From Promethearchaeota archaeon (lineage in GTDB: Archaea; Asgardarchaeota; Lokiarchaeia; Sigynarchaeales; SOKP01), in the NCBI GenBank assembly GCA_014729315.1, contig WJKD01000112.1, positions 1 to 6,326 of the forward strand: a stretch of DNA of 6,326 nucleotides. Direction: 5' to 3'. Positions within the stretch are counted from its first letter, which is position 1, and each line of letters opens with the position of its first letter. Positions 1-6,325 of this stretch are shown here, piece by piece. Position numbers and translations under genes: made by a program. Under the pieces are notes generated by a model. The model was given only the letters and a program-made list of their open reading frames with translations, was not told the origin of the DNA and ran no database searches.

Positions 1-109
1 AAGAAATTTTTTTATTTACTCAAGAAGAGGAATTTCAAATAATATTCAGGCAATAACTATTATTTTTGATACTTATAATAGAATTTAAAACGAAAATACA
101 ATTTTTCCC
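1..109. other. AT-rich left flank without a supportable gene
   Basis: Very AT-rich sequence with T runs near 6-12. All three plus frames are open at the left edge and stop at 40-42, 54-56 and 86-88, so the last codons of an upstream plus-strand gene could be here. Nothing distinguishes the frames. This stretch has no counterpart upstream of pump 2, so it lies outside the duplication. Confidence 0.4.
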
Positions 110-137
110 ATAAGAATGGACAGTTTTTTGTTTTTTT

Positions 138-167
138 AATATTATGAATATATAAAATATTATGAAT
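138..167 (+). repeat. Short direct repeat AATATTATGAAT in the pump 1 promoter region
   Basis: AATATTATGAAT occurs at 138-149 and again at 156-167, start-to-start spacing 18 bases, ending 13 bases before the TATA element. In copy 2 the first unit survives as AATATTATCAAT (3211-3222) and the second is degenerate. It could be a regulator site, but chance is a serious alternative in DNA this AT-rich. Confidence 0.3.
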
Positions 168-171
168 TTTT

Positions 172-190
172 AAAAATAGTTTATAAAATT
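172..190 (+). promoter_or_regulatory. Probable archaeal BRE/TATA promoter of pump 1
   Basis: A purine-rich AAAAATAG stretch precedes TTTATAAA at 180-187, 44 bases before the ATG at 224. The usual archaeal TATA-to-start distance (about 25 bases) puts transcription initiation near 208-212, giving a leader of only about 12-16 bases. The same element sits at the same distance before pump 2, which supports function. In a bacterium this reading would fail, and no good -35/-10 pair is obvious. The start of transcription is inferred. Confidence 0.6.
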
Positions 191-209
191 CACAAAAAAA
201 TGAAAACAT

Positions 210-213
210 AGGA
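210..213 (+). promoter_or_regulatory. Weak Shine-Dalgarno-like AGGA before pump 1
   Basis: AGGA lies ten bases before the ATG at 224. It is a partial match to the archaeal/bacterial consensus and sits almost at the inferred 5' end of the transcript, so translation may instead use near-leaderless initiation. An out-of-frame ATG at 216 lies between it and the true start. Confidence 0.35.
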
Positions 214-215
214 AC

Positions 216-236
216 ATGAAACTATGGAAACTATAA
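216..236 (+). other. Six-codon out-of-frame mini-ORF (MKLWKL) overlapping the start of pump 1
   Basis: An ATG at 216, eight bases before the pump start and in a different frame, opens a six-codon frame that runs over the real start codon and stops at TAA 234-236. The equivalent frame exists in copy 2. No evidence of translation can be drawn from sequence alone. It is recorded because, with a leader this short, it would be the first AUG on the transcript. Confidence 0.2.
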
Positions 237-3046
237 ACGCACACTGTATTGAAGTTGATGCTGTCGCAAAGACATTAGAAACAGACGTTGAAAACGGGCT
301 TTCGAATCAGGAAGCACAAAGGAGGCTTGAGAAATATGGCTTAAATGAGCTCGTACAGCGAAAAAAAGTCACCGCTTGGGAAATCTTTACCAATCAATTT
401 AAAGATTTCTTAATTTATCTTCTCTTTTTTGCCATAGCTATTTCAATTGTAGTAGGAACATACGAACTATTGCAAGGTAACGAACCTTCAGAATATCTCG
501 ACGCTTTAGTTATATTTATAATATTAATTGTAAACGCAATACTGGGCTTCTATCAGGAATACAAAGCAGAAAAATCTTTGGAAAGTCTTAAAAAAATGGC
601 GCCTCATAGCGCTAAAGTAAAACGAGACGGAATTGTAAAAGAGATAGATATCAGAGAAGTAGTACCAGGCGATATTCTTCAATTAGACGAAGGAGACAAA
701 ATTCCAGCGGACGCAAGATTAACTTCATGCTATTCGATGTATGTGGATGAGGCAATCCTTACAGGAGAGTCGAAGCCTGTGAATAAGTGTTTAGGCGCCT
801 TCGAAGAAAAATGCATGCTCGCCGATCGTAAGAATATGGTTTATAGTAATACAATTATTACTCGTGGAAATGGAACAGCTATCGCAGTAGCAACGGGAAT
901 GGACACAGAAATTGGTAAAATCGCTGAAAAAATTCAAGAAGAGGAACCCGAGCCAAGTCCGTTTCATATTGAGGTTGAAAAATTTGGCAAGACACTGGGA
1001 AAATTAATTATACTCATATGTATAGCAGTATTTATATTAGAACTTGTCTTAATTATTGCCTTTGATGGATTGAATTTCGGACCAGAGCAAATTGGAAAAA
1101 TTGTTGATGTTTTAACAATTTCTATAAGTCTGGCGGTCTCGGCAGTTCCTGAAGGATTAGTTGTAGTTATAACGGTAGTAATGAGTATAGGTATGCGAAA
1201 AATGGCCGATCGTAATGCTCTTGTTAAAACGCTTACCGCTGTGGAGACTTTAGGTCGTGTCAATGTTATCTGCTCTGATAAAACCGGGACGCTTACAAAA
1301 AATGAGATGACAGTCGTAAAGATCTTTTTGGGAGGCAAGGAATACGACGTAGAGGGAGTTGGTTATAGTATTGAAGGTAAAATCGTAGAGGGATCAGGAA
1401 ATCCGCTCTCGTTAGATACCCCTTATCTTGAAAGATTTCTCCAAGTAGCTTATTTATGTAATAACTCCAGCGTTGCTGTTAAAAAAGGAACTAATAAAAC
1501 TCACGTAGTTGGAGATCCCACCGAAATCTGTCTAAAAGTGTTAGCGATGAAAATGGATTTATCCGTAAAAGCAGACAAGATTAACGAGATTCCTTTTAGT
1601 TCTGACAGAAAGATGATGTCGGTTGCTGTCACAATCGACGGGCAAATGTATTCATTAATTAAAGGAGCCCCCGATATTATCATGAAAAACGCGACAAAAG
1701 CAATTATGGACGGACAGGAAAAACCAATTTCCGAGGTTAAGGATATAATATTACAGAAAAACGAAGAATTTGCAAAAAACGCTTTAAGGGTGTTAGGGTT
1801 AGCCTATAGACCGTTAGACAAAGAAGATCCCGGAGAAGAAATGGAAAAAGATTACACCTATTTAGGCCTTGTCGGGATTATTGACCCCGCTCGAGACGAA
1901 GTAAAAGCATCCATCGAAGAAGCCAGAATGGCCGGTATTCGTACGATAATGATTACGGGAGACCATAAAATCACTGCTATCGCAATTGCAAAGGAAATTG
2001 GGCTAACTGATAAAGAAGATGCGGTAACTGGTGCCGAATTAGAGGAGATTTCTGATGATGAATTGGCGGAAAAAGTCAATTATATAGATGTTTTTGCACG
2101 TGTGACTTCAGAAGATAAATTGCGTATCCTAAAAATACTAAAGGCTAAACAAAATGTAGTCTCCATGACTGGTGATGGAGTAAATGATGCCCCTGCGGTA
2201 AAAGGAGCCAATGTCGGGGTGGCAATGGGTTTAAAAGGGACCGAAGTCACCCAAGAAGCTTCTGATATGATTCTTATAGATGATAATTACGCAACAATAG
2301 TAAATGCTATAGAAGAAGGACGAGGAATATTTGAAACAACAAAAGGCTTTTTTCGTTATATGTTAAGCACGAATTTCGACGAGATCATTTTAATCGTTTT
2401 CGCATTTATTGTCATGAAGTTATTTGTAAATATTTTTCTCGCTCTCCCATTTACACCTATTCAAATCCTTTGGTTAAATATTGCTACGGATGGAATTCCT
2501 GCTATGGTTTTAGGACTAACTCCTACGGATCCTGATGTGATGAAAGAAGAACCTAGAAAAGGATTTACTTTGACGTCAGAAATTAAAGGGCCTGTATTTT
2601 TACTTGGAATATATACAGCTATAACTGATGTTACAGTTTATTTGCTTCTCTGGACATGTCTAATTCCTTACTGGAGTACTATTGATCCTATGCTAGCTGG
2701 TTATACAAAAGTTGGATCTCCTGCATATATTTATGCGATTCAATTAACTCAAACAATAATTTTTACAAATTTGGTACTATGTGAATTAATGTTTGTGTTC
2801 ACCTGTACTTCTAATGTAAAGCCATTCTGGAAATTTCCTAATCGACACCTCTTCTGGGCTGTAGGAATCTCTCTACTATTACAATTCTTATTGCTTTTTA
2901 CCCCATTAAATATCGCATTTGGGCTAGTTCCTTTAACAAAATGGTATCATTGGGTAACCATTTTCTTAGGTGGGGTCACAGTACCGATATTTGATGAGAT
3001 TAGAAAATATCGTATACGTAGAAAAAAGCGTAAGGGATTACTTTGA
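224..3046 (+). CDS. P2-type (SERCA-like) cation-transporting ATPase, probable Ca2+ pump, tandem copy 1
   Basis: Integral membrane P-type ATPase that probably uses ATP to export Ca2+ from the cytoplasm. Seen in the 940 residues: an N-terminal cation-ATPase domain (about 5-75), M1/M2 (about 60-80 and 92-112), actuator TGES 180-183, M3 (about 258-280), M4 with PEGL (Glu310), phosphorylated Asp352 in DKTGT, nucleotide-site Phe458, Arg462 and Lys480 (KGAP), TGD 578-580, and TGDGVNDAP 649-657. In M5-M10, Asn717/Glu720 (M5), Asn752/Thr755/Asp756 (M6) and Glu854 (M8) align by eye with SERCA Asn768/Glu771, Asn796/Thr799/Asp800 and Glu908, so both Ca2+ sites look complete. PEGL is followed by Val where SERCA has Pro, so Na+ or another cation is not excluded. 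The nucleotide domain is shorter than in SERCA (994 residues). The start is the first in-frame ATG after an in-frame TAG at 209. The C-tail is short and basic. It has its own promoter and a paralogue immediately downstream. Confidence 0.95.
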   Translation: METINAHCIEVDAVAKTLETDVENGLSNQEAQRRLEKYGLNELVQRKKVTAWEIFTNQFKDFLIYLLFFAIAISIVVGTYELLQGNEPSEYLDALVIFIILIVNAILGFYQEYKAEKSLESLKKMAPHSAKVKRDGIVKEIDIREVVPGDILQLDEGDKIPADARLTSCYSMYVDEAILTGESKPVNKCLGAFEEKCMLADRKNMVYSNTIITRGNGTAIAVATGMDTEIGKIAEKIQEEEPEPSPFHIEVEKFGKTLGKLIILICIAVFILELVLIIAFDGLNFGPEQIGKIVDVLTISISLAVSAVPEGLVVVITVVMSIGMRKMADRNALVKTLTAVETLGRVNVICSDKTGTLTKNEMTVVKIFLGGKEYDVEGVGYSIEGKIVEGSGNPLSLDTPYLERFLQVAYLCNNSSVAVKKGTNKTHVVGDPTEICLKVLAMKMDLSVKADKINEIPFSSDRKMMSVAVTIDGQMYSLIKGAPDIIMKNATKAIMDGQEKPISEVKDIILQKNEEFAKNALRVLGLAYRPLDKEDPGEEMEKDYTYLGLVGIIDPARDEVKASIEEARMAGIRTIMITGDHKITAIAIAKEIGLTDKEDAVTGAELEEISDDELAEKVNYIDVFARVTSEDKLRILKILKAKQNVVSMTGDGVNDAPAVKGANVGVAMGLKGTEVTQEASDMILIDDNYATIVNAIEEGRGIFETTKGFFRYMLSTNFDEIILIVFAFIVMKLFVNIFLALPFTPIQILWLNIATDGIPAMVLGLTPTDPDVMKEEPRKGFTLTSEIKGPVFLLGIYTAITDVTVYLLLWTCLIPYWSTIDPMLAGYTKVGSPAYIYAIQLTQTIIFTNLVLCELMFVFTCTSNVKPFWKFPNRHLFWAVGISLLLQFLLLFTPLNIAFGLVPLTKWYHWVTIFLGGVTVPIFDEIRKYRIRRKKRKGLL

Positions 3047-3065
3047 GATTTTAAAACAAAAATTC

Positions 3066-3105
3066 ATATTTCTTTATTTTTTATTTGTTTTTCAATCATT
3101 TTCTT
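3066..3105 (+). terminator. Probable T-rich transcription terminator after pump 1
   Basis: Starting about 20 bases after the TGA of pump 1 there is a run of T-rich segments (CTTTATTTTTTATTTG, then TTTTTC and a later TTTTC) without a clear GC-rich stem. This fits archaeal oligo-T termination. It supports separate transcription of the two pumps, though read-through cannot be excluded. Confidence 0.45.
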
Positions 3106-3244
3106 AAATCTAAATACAATGAAATTAAAAATAAATTATTAGCGATTTATGATTACGATTATCTTTTAAATTATTATTTTGCTATAAGAATGGTCAGTTT
3201 TCAGTTTTTCAATATTATCAATATATAAATTATTATATATTTTT

Positions 3245-3263
3245 AAAAATAGTTTATAAAATT
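3245..3263 (+). promoter_or_regulatory. Probable archaeal BRE/TATA promoter of pump 2
   Basis: AAAAATAG followed by TTTATAAA at 3253-3260, again exactly 44 bases before the start codon at 3297. The 53 bases from the AT-rich BRE-like stretch to the ATG match the copy 1 promoter at 50 positions, although the first coding bases downstream have diverged more. This suggests an independent promoter for the second gene rather than read-through from the first. Confidence 0.6.
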
Positions 3264-3282
3264 TACAAAAAAATAAAAACAT

Positions 3283-3286
3283 AGGA
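3283..3286 (+). promoter_or_regulatory. Weak Shine-Dalgarno-like AGGA before pump 2
   Basis: The same AGGA as in copy 1, at the same ten-base spacing before the ATG at 3297. Conservation of element and spacing is the only support, and the whole leader is copied between the genes. Confidence 0.35.
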
Positions 3287-3288
3287 AC

Positions 3289-3309
3289 ATGATACTATGG
3301 AAATTATAA
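3289..3309 (+). other. Six-codon out-of-frame mini-ORF (MILWKL) overlapping the start of pump 2
   Basis: Equivalent of the mini-ORF before pump 1: ATG at 3289, same length, same overlap with the true start codon, stop TAA at 3307-3309. One codon differs in sense (AAA to ATA) and another is silent (CTA to TTA). Conservation may simply follow from the copied leader and from the Ile-Asn codons of the pump. Confidence 0.2.
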
Positions 3310-6164
3310 ACGCACACTGCATAGATGTAGATGCTGTGAGCAAAGCTTTAGATACGGAAATTGAAAACGGGCTTTCGAAGCAGGAAGCTCAAAAGAGACT
3401 TGAAAAATATGGATTAAATGAGCTCGTGCAGCGAAAAAAAGTCACTCCTTGGGAAATCTTTACTAACCAATTTAAAGATTTCTTAGTTTATCTTCTCTTT
3501 TTTGCAATAGCGGTTTCGATTGTTGTAGGGACATACGAACTATTGCAAGGTAATCAACCTTCAGAATATCTCGATGCTTTAGTTATATTCATAATATTAA
3601 TTGTAAACGCAATACTGGGCTTCTATCAGGAATACAAAGCGGAAAAATCTTTAGAGAGTCTAAAAAAAATGGCGCCTCATAGCGCTAAAGTAAAAAGAGA
3701 TGGAATCGTTAAAGAAATAGATATTAGAGAAGTAGTGCCAGGCGATATCCTACAATTAAACGAAGGAGATAAAATCCCAGCAGACGCAAGATTAACGTCG
3801 TGCTATTCGATGTACGTGGATGAGGCAATCCTTACAGGAGAGTCGAAGCCTGTGAATAAGTGTCTAGGCGCCTTCGAAGAAAAATGCATGCTCGCCGATC
3901 GAAAGAATATGGTTTATAGTAATACAATTATTACTCGTGGAAATGGAACAGCTATCGTAGTCGCAACAGGAATGGACACGGAAATCGGCAAAATTGCAGA
4001 AAAAATCCAAGAAGAAGAACCTGAACCAAGTCCATTTCAACAGGAAGTCGATCGGTTCGGCAGACAACTCGGTAAACTAATCATGTTAGCTTGTTTGGCT
4101 ATTTTTGTCATTGAATTCGTTTTAATAATAGCTACTGAAGGGTTAGTTTTTGACGAGGAACAAATAGATGAAATAATTAACACATTAACCGTTGCGATAA
4201 GTCTTGCGGTTTCGGCAGTTCCTGAAGGACTAGTTGTAGTTATAACGGTAGTGATGAGTATAGGTATGCGTAAAATGGCCGATCGTAATGCTCTTGTTAA
4301 AACCCTTACCGCTGTGGAGACTTTAGGAAGAGTAACTATCATATGCTCCGATAAAACGGGAACGCTTACAAAAAATGAGATGACTGTAGTAAAGATCTTT
4401 TTGGGAGGCACCGAATACGATGTAGAGGGAGTTGGTTATAGTATTGAAGGTAAAATCGTAGAGGGATCAGGAAGTCCGCTCCCGTTAGATACCCCTTATC
4501 TTGAAAGATTTCTACAGGTAGGATATTTGTGTAATAACGCCAATGTTGCTGTTAAGAAAGGAACTAATAAAACTCACGTTATTGGAGATCCCACCGAAAT
4601 CTGTCTAAAAGTATTAGCGATGAAAATGGATTTGGACGTGAAAGCAGACAAGATTAATGAGATTCCTTTTAGTTCTGACAGAAAGATGATGTCGGTTGCT
4701 GTTACGATCGACGGGCAAATGTATTCATTAATTAAAGGAGCCCCTGATGTTATCATGAAAAATGCTACAAAAGCAATTATAGACGGACAGGAAAAACCAA
4801 TTGGCAAGGCTAAGGATATATTATTACAGAAAAACGAAGAATTTGCAAGAAACGCTTTAAGGGTGTTAGGGTTAGCCTATAGACCGTTAGACAAAGAAGA
4901 TCCCGGGGAAGAAATGGAAAAAGATTACACCTATTTAGGCCTTGTCGGGATTATTGACCCCGCTCGAGACGAAGTAAAAGCATCCATCGAAGAAGCCAGA
5001 ATGGCAGGTATTCGCACGATAATGATTACGGGAGACCATAAAATCACTGCTATCGCAATTGCAAAGGAAATTGGGCTAACCGATAAAGAGGATGCTGTAA
5101 CTGGTGCGGAATTGTCGGAAATGGATGACGAAACCTTAGCGAGACGAGTAATGGAAGCTGATGTATTCGCCAGAGTTACATCTGAGGATAAACTGAGAAT
5201 ATTAAATGTCTTGAAGAAACAAGATAACATAGTTTCTATGACGGGTGATGGAGTAAATGATGCCCCCGCCGTAAAAGGCGCGCAGGTTGGTGTTGCTATG
5301 GGTTTGAAAGGCACAGAAGTCACCCAAGAAGCATCGGATGTAATTTTAATTGACGATAATTACGCCACCATTGTGAACGCGATTGAAGAAGGAAGAGGAA
5401 TCTTTGAAACAACAAAAAGTTTTTTCCGTTACATGCTTAGTGCTAACTTTGACGAAATCATTATGATTCTTACTGCTTGGATTTTAATGAAATTATTTGT
5501 CAATATATATCTTGCCCAACCACTTGAACCTATACAGATATTATGGCTAAATATTGCCACAGATGGGATTCCCGCTATGGTTCTTGGACTTACTCCCACA
5601 GATCCCGATGTCATGAAATTCAGACCTCGCAAAGGGTTCAACATGATAAGCGATATAAAAACTGCAATTCTTTTTGCGGCAATTTTTGCAGCAATTACTG
5701 ATGTACTATTATATGTTCTCGTATGGTCTGTATTAATACCCGCTTGGCAAGATATAGATCCACGCTTAGTAAATGGTGCGGTGATTTGGGGACGAAACTT
5801 ATCAGGTGAGGAATATCAAATTGCTGTTGCACAATCAATCGTATTTACAAATGTGGTGTTCTTCGAACTTTTCTTTGTATATTCGTGTACTTCAGAATTC
5901 AAACCTCTGTGGGAATTTCCCAACAAACATCTGTTCTGGGCAACGGGAATATCGTTTACTCTACATATTTTAATCTTGTTCACCCCATTGGGAATAGCAT
6001 TTCATACAGTGCCGATGGATTGTTGGTATCACTGGGTAGCGATTTTCATGGGCTCGATTTGGATCCTTCCTGCAGAAGAATTTAGAAAGTATTTAAAACG
6101 TAAAAGACAAAGAGAAGATCCACTATGGCAGAAACGATTAACCGATCATCATAGAAAAAATTGA
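3297..6164 (+). CDS. P2-type (SERCA-like) cation-transporting ATPase, probable Ca2+ pump, tandem copy 2
   Basis: Paralogue of the preceding gene with the same probable role, ATP-driven Ca2+ export across the cell membrane. The 955 residues keep every motif at the same number up to M6: TGES 180-183, Glu310 of PEGL (again followed by Val), Asp352 of DKTGT, KGAP at 480, TGDGVNDAP 649-657, Asn717/Glu720 in M5 and Asn752/Thr755/Asp756 in M6. The M8 glutamate is residue 857 because the M7-M8 outside loop is three residues longer. Residues 30-240 differ from copy 1 at only seven positions. About 25 of 65 positions differ in the M3/outside-loop segment (242-306), and much of M5-M10 differs. The basic C-terminal tail (about 929-955, containing a Trp) is longer than in copy 1 and could be regulatory, which is inference. 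The start has the same context as copy 1, with an in-frame TAG at 3282 just upstream. The promoter is a near-copy of that of copy 1, so it is probably transcribed separately. Confidence 0.95.
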   Translation: MEIINAHCIDVDAVSKALDTEIENGLSKQEAQKRLEKYGLNELVQRKKVTPWEIFTNQFKDFLVYLLFFAIAVSIVVGTYELLQGNQPSEYLDALVIFIILIVNAILGFYQEYKAEKSLESLKKMAPHSAKVKRDGIVKEIDIREVVPGDILQLNEGDKIPADARLTSCYSMYVDEAILTGESKPVNKCLGAFEEKCMLADRKNMVYSNTIITRGNGTAIVVATGMDTEIGKIAEKIQEEEPEPSPFQQEVDRFGRQLGKLIMLACLAIFVIEFVLIIATEGLVFDEEQIDEIINTLTVAISLAVSAVPEGLVVVITVVMSIGMRKMADRNALVKTLTAVETLGRVTIICSDKTGTLTKNEMTVVKIFLGGTEYDVEGVGYSIEGKIVEGSGSPLPLDTPYLERFLQVGYLCNNANVAVKKGTNKTHVIGDPTEICLKVLAMKMDLDVKADKINEIPFSSDRKMMSVAVTIDGQMYSLIKGAPDVIMKNATKAIIDGQEKPIGKAKDILLQKNEEFARNALRVLGLAYRPLDKEDPGEEMEKDYTYLGLVGIIDPARDEVKASIEEARMAGIRTIMITGDHKITAIAIAKEIGLTDKEDAVTGAELSEMDDETLARRVMEADVFARVTSEDKLRILNVLKKQDNIVSMTGDGVNDAPAVKGAQVGVAMGLKGTEVTQEASDVILIDDNYATIVNAIEEGRGIFETTKSFFRYMLSANFDEIIMILTAWILMKLFVNIYLAQPLEPIQILWLNIATDGIPAMVLGLTPTDPDVMKFRPRKGFNMISDIKTAILFAAIFAAITDVLLYVLVWSVLIPAWQDIDPRLVNGAVIWGRNLSGEEYQIAVAQSIVFTNVVFFELFFVYSCTSEFKPLWEFPNKHLFWATGISFTLHILILFTPLGIAFHTVPMDCWYHWVAIFMGSIWILPAEEFRKYLKRKRQREDPLWQKRLTDHHRKN

Positions 6165-6177
6165 TTGATCTCTTTTC

Positions 6178-6208
6178 AATAATTATTTTTTTATTTTTTT
6201 TAATTATT
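6178..6208 (+). terminator. Probable terminator after pump 2: AT-only hairpin with oligo-T
   Basis: AATAATTA at 6178-6185 can pair with TAATTATT at 6201-6208, enclosing two runs of seven and eight T separated by one A. The stem is pure A/T and weak, so the T runs are probably the functional part, as in archaeal termination. It begins 14 bases after the stop codon of pump 2. If a convergent gene ends at 6260, the element may serve both strands only poorly, since the opposite strand carries A runs. Confidence 0.5.
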
Positions 6209-6259
6209 CGATCAGCAACTTAGCAGACTTAATTCATTCCAATCATTGAATCTTAGCAA

Positions 6260-6325
6260 TTACACGATTTTTAACCTCCTATCACGCTCATTTTCTAATA
6301 GAAAGCGTTCTTTCACGAAAATGGA
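6260..6325 (-). CDS. Possible 3' end of a convergent minus-strand gene (partial)
   Basis: Read on the minus strand from the right edge, one frame stays open for 21 codons and ends with TAA at 6262-6260. The peptide has a charged, helix-like composition ending ...RDRRLKIV, which looks like a plausible protein C-terminus. The other two minus-strand frames stop sooner (after 12 codons and after 3). The stretch is too short to identify a family, and an open frame of this size can occur by chance. If real, the gene converges on pump 2 with a 95-base T-rich spacer between the stops. Confidence 0.35.
   Translation of the reverse strand, partial: SIFVKERFLLENERDRRLKIV

Larger units (their letters stand above)
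110..223 (+). repeat. Promoter/leader block, copy 1 of a duplicated non-coding repeat
   Basis: From TAAGAATGG at 111 to the start codon this stretch aligns with 3185-3296, with about 11 mismatches and one single-base gap in 113 positions by hand alignment (about 89% identity). It contains a distal block TAAGAATGGACAGTTTT at 111-127, an AT-rich middle, the TATA element and the short leader. Upstream of about 110 the similarity to the other copy disappears, which marks the left edge of the duplicated unit. Confidence 0.85.
3184..3296 (+). repeat. Promoter/leader block, copy 2 of a duplicated non-coding repeat
   Basis: Second copy of the block upstream of pump 1. The distal element reads TAAGAATGGTCAGTTTT (3185-3201), followed by the AT-rich middle, the TATA element at 3253-3260 and the leader. 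The edge of similarity near 3184 lies inside the intergenic region, so the duplication carried the promoter along with the gene. Confidence 0.85.
110..6164 (+). repeat. Tandem duplication of a promoter-plus-ATPase unit, period about 3.07 kb
   Basis: Unit 1 runs from about 110 to 3046 and unit 2 from about 3184 to 6164, with a coding-region offset of 3073 bases. Coding alignment is gap-free until the M7-M8 loop. Similarity is patchy: very high in 290-885, 1139-1255 and about 1290-2040 of unit 1, and much lower in 245-290, 885-1138 and 2041-3046. The longest identical run I verified is 98 bases (1835-1932 against 4908-5005). Confidence 0.9.

Noticed and set aside
1..56. Possible C-terminal remnant of an upstream plus-strand gene
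   Set aside because: All three plus frames are open at the edge and stop within 88 bases. None is distinguishable, so no gene is claimed.
964..1338. Open minus-strand frame of 124 codons, with an equivalent at 4037-4411
   Set aside because: It lies wholly antisense to conserved M3-M4/DKTGT coding sequence. Its presence in both copies follows from the duplication, and its Ser/Thr-rich product resembles no family. It is a shadow frame.
1788..1802. Telomere-like TTAGGGTTAG within the nucleotide-domain coding region
   Set aside because: It is a single occurrence encoding conserved residues (VLGLAY) in both copies, a coincidence of codon choice.
4931..5323. Open minus-strand frame of 130 codons antisense to pump 2 (shorter counterpart at 1858-2079)
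   Set aside because: It is antisense to the P-domain motifs. The frame is interrupted in copy 1 where the two genes diverge, so it is not conserved as a protein.
5885..6085. Plus-strand frame of 66 codons inside the 3' end of pump 2
   Set aside because: It overlaps M8-M10 coding in another frame and has no counterpart in copy 1.
6270..6285. AGGAGG on the minus strand as a strong Shine-Dalgarno
   Set aside because: The candidate start codon after it (GTG) is followed at once by a stop. In the open minus-strand frame these bases encode Arg-Arg, so it is more likely coding.
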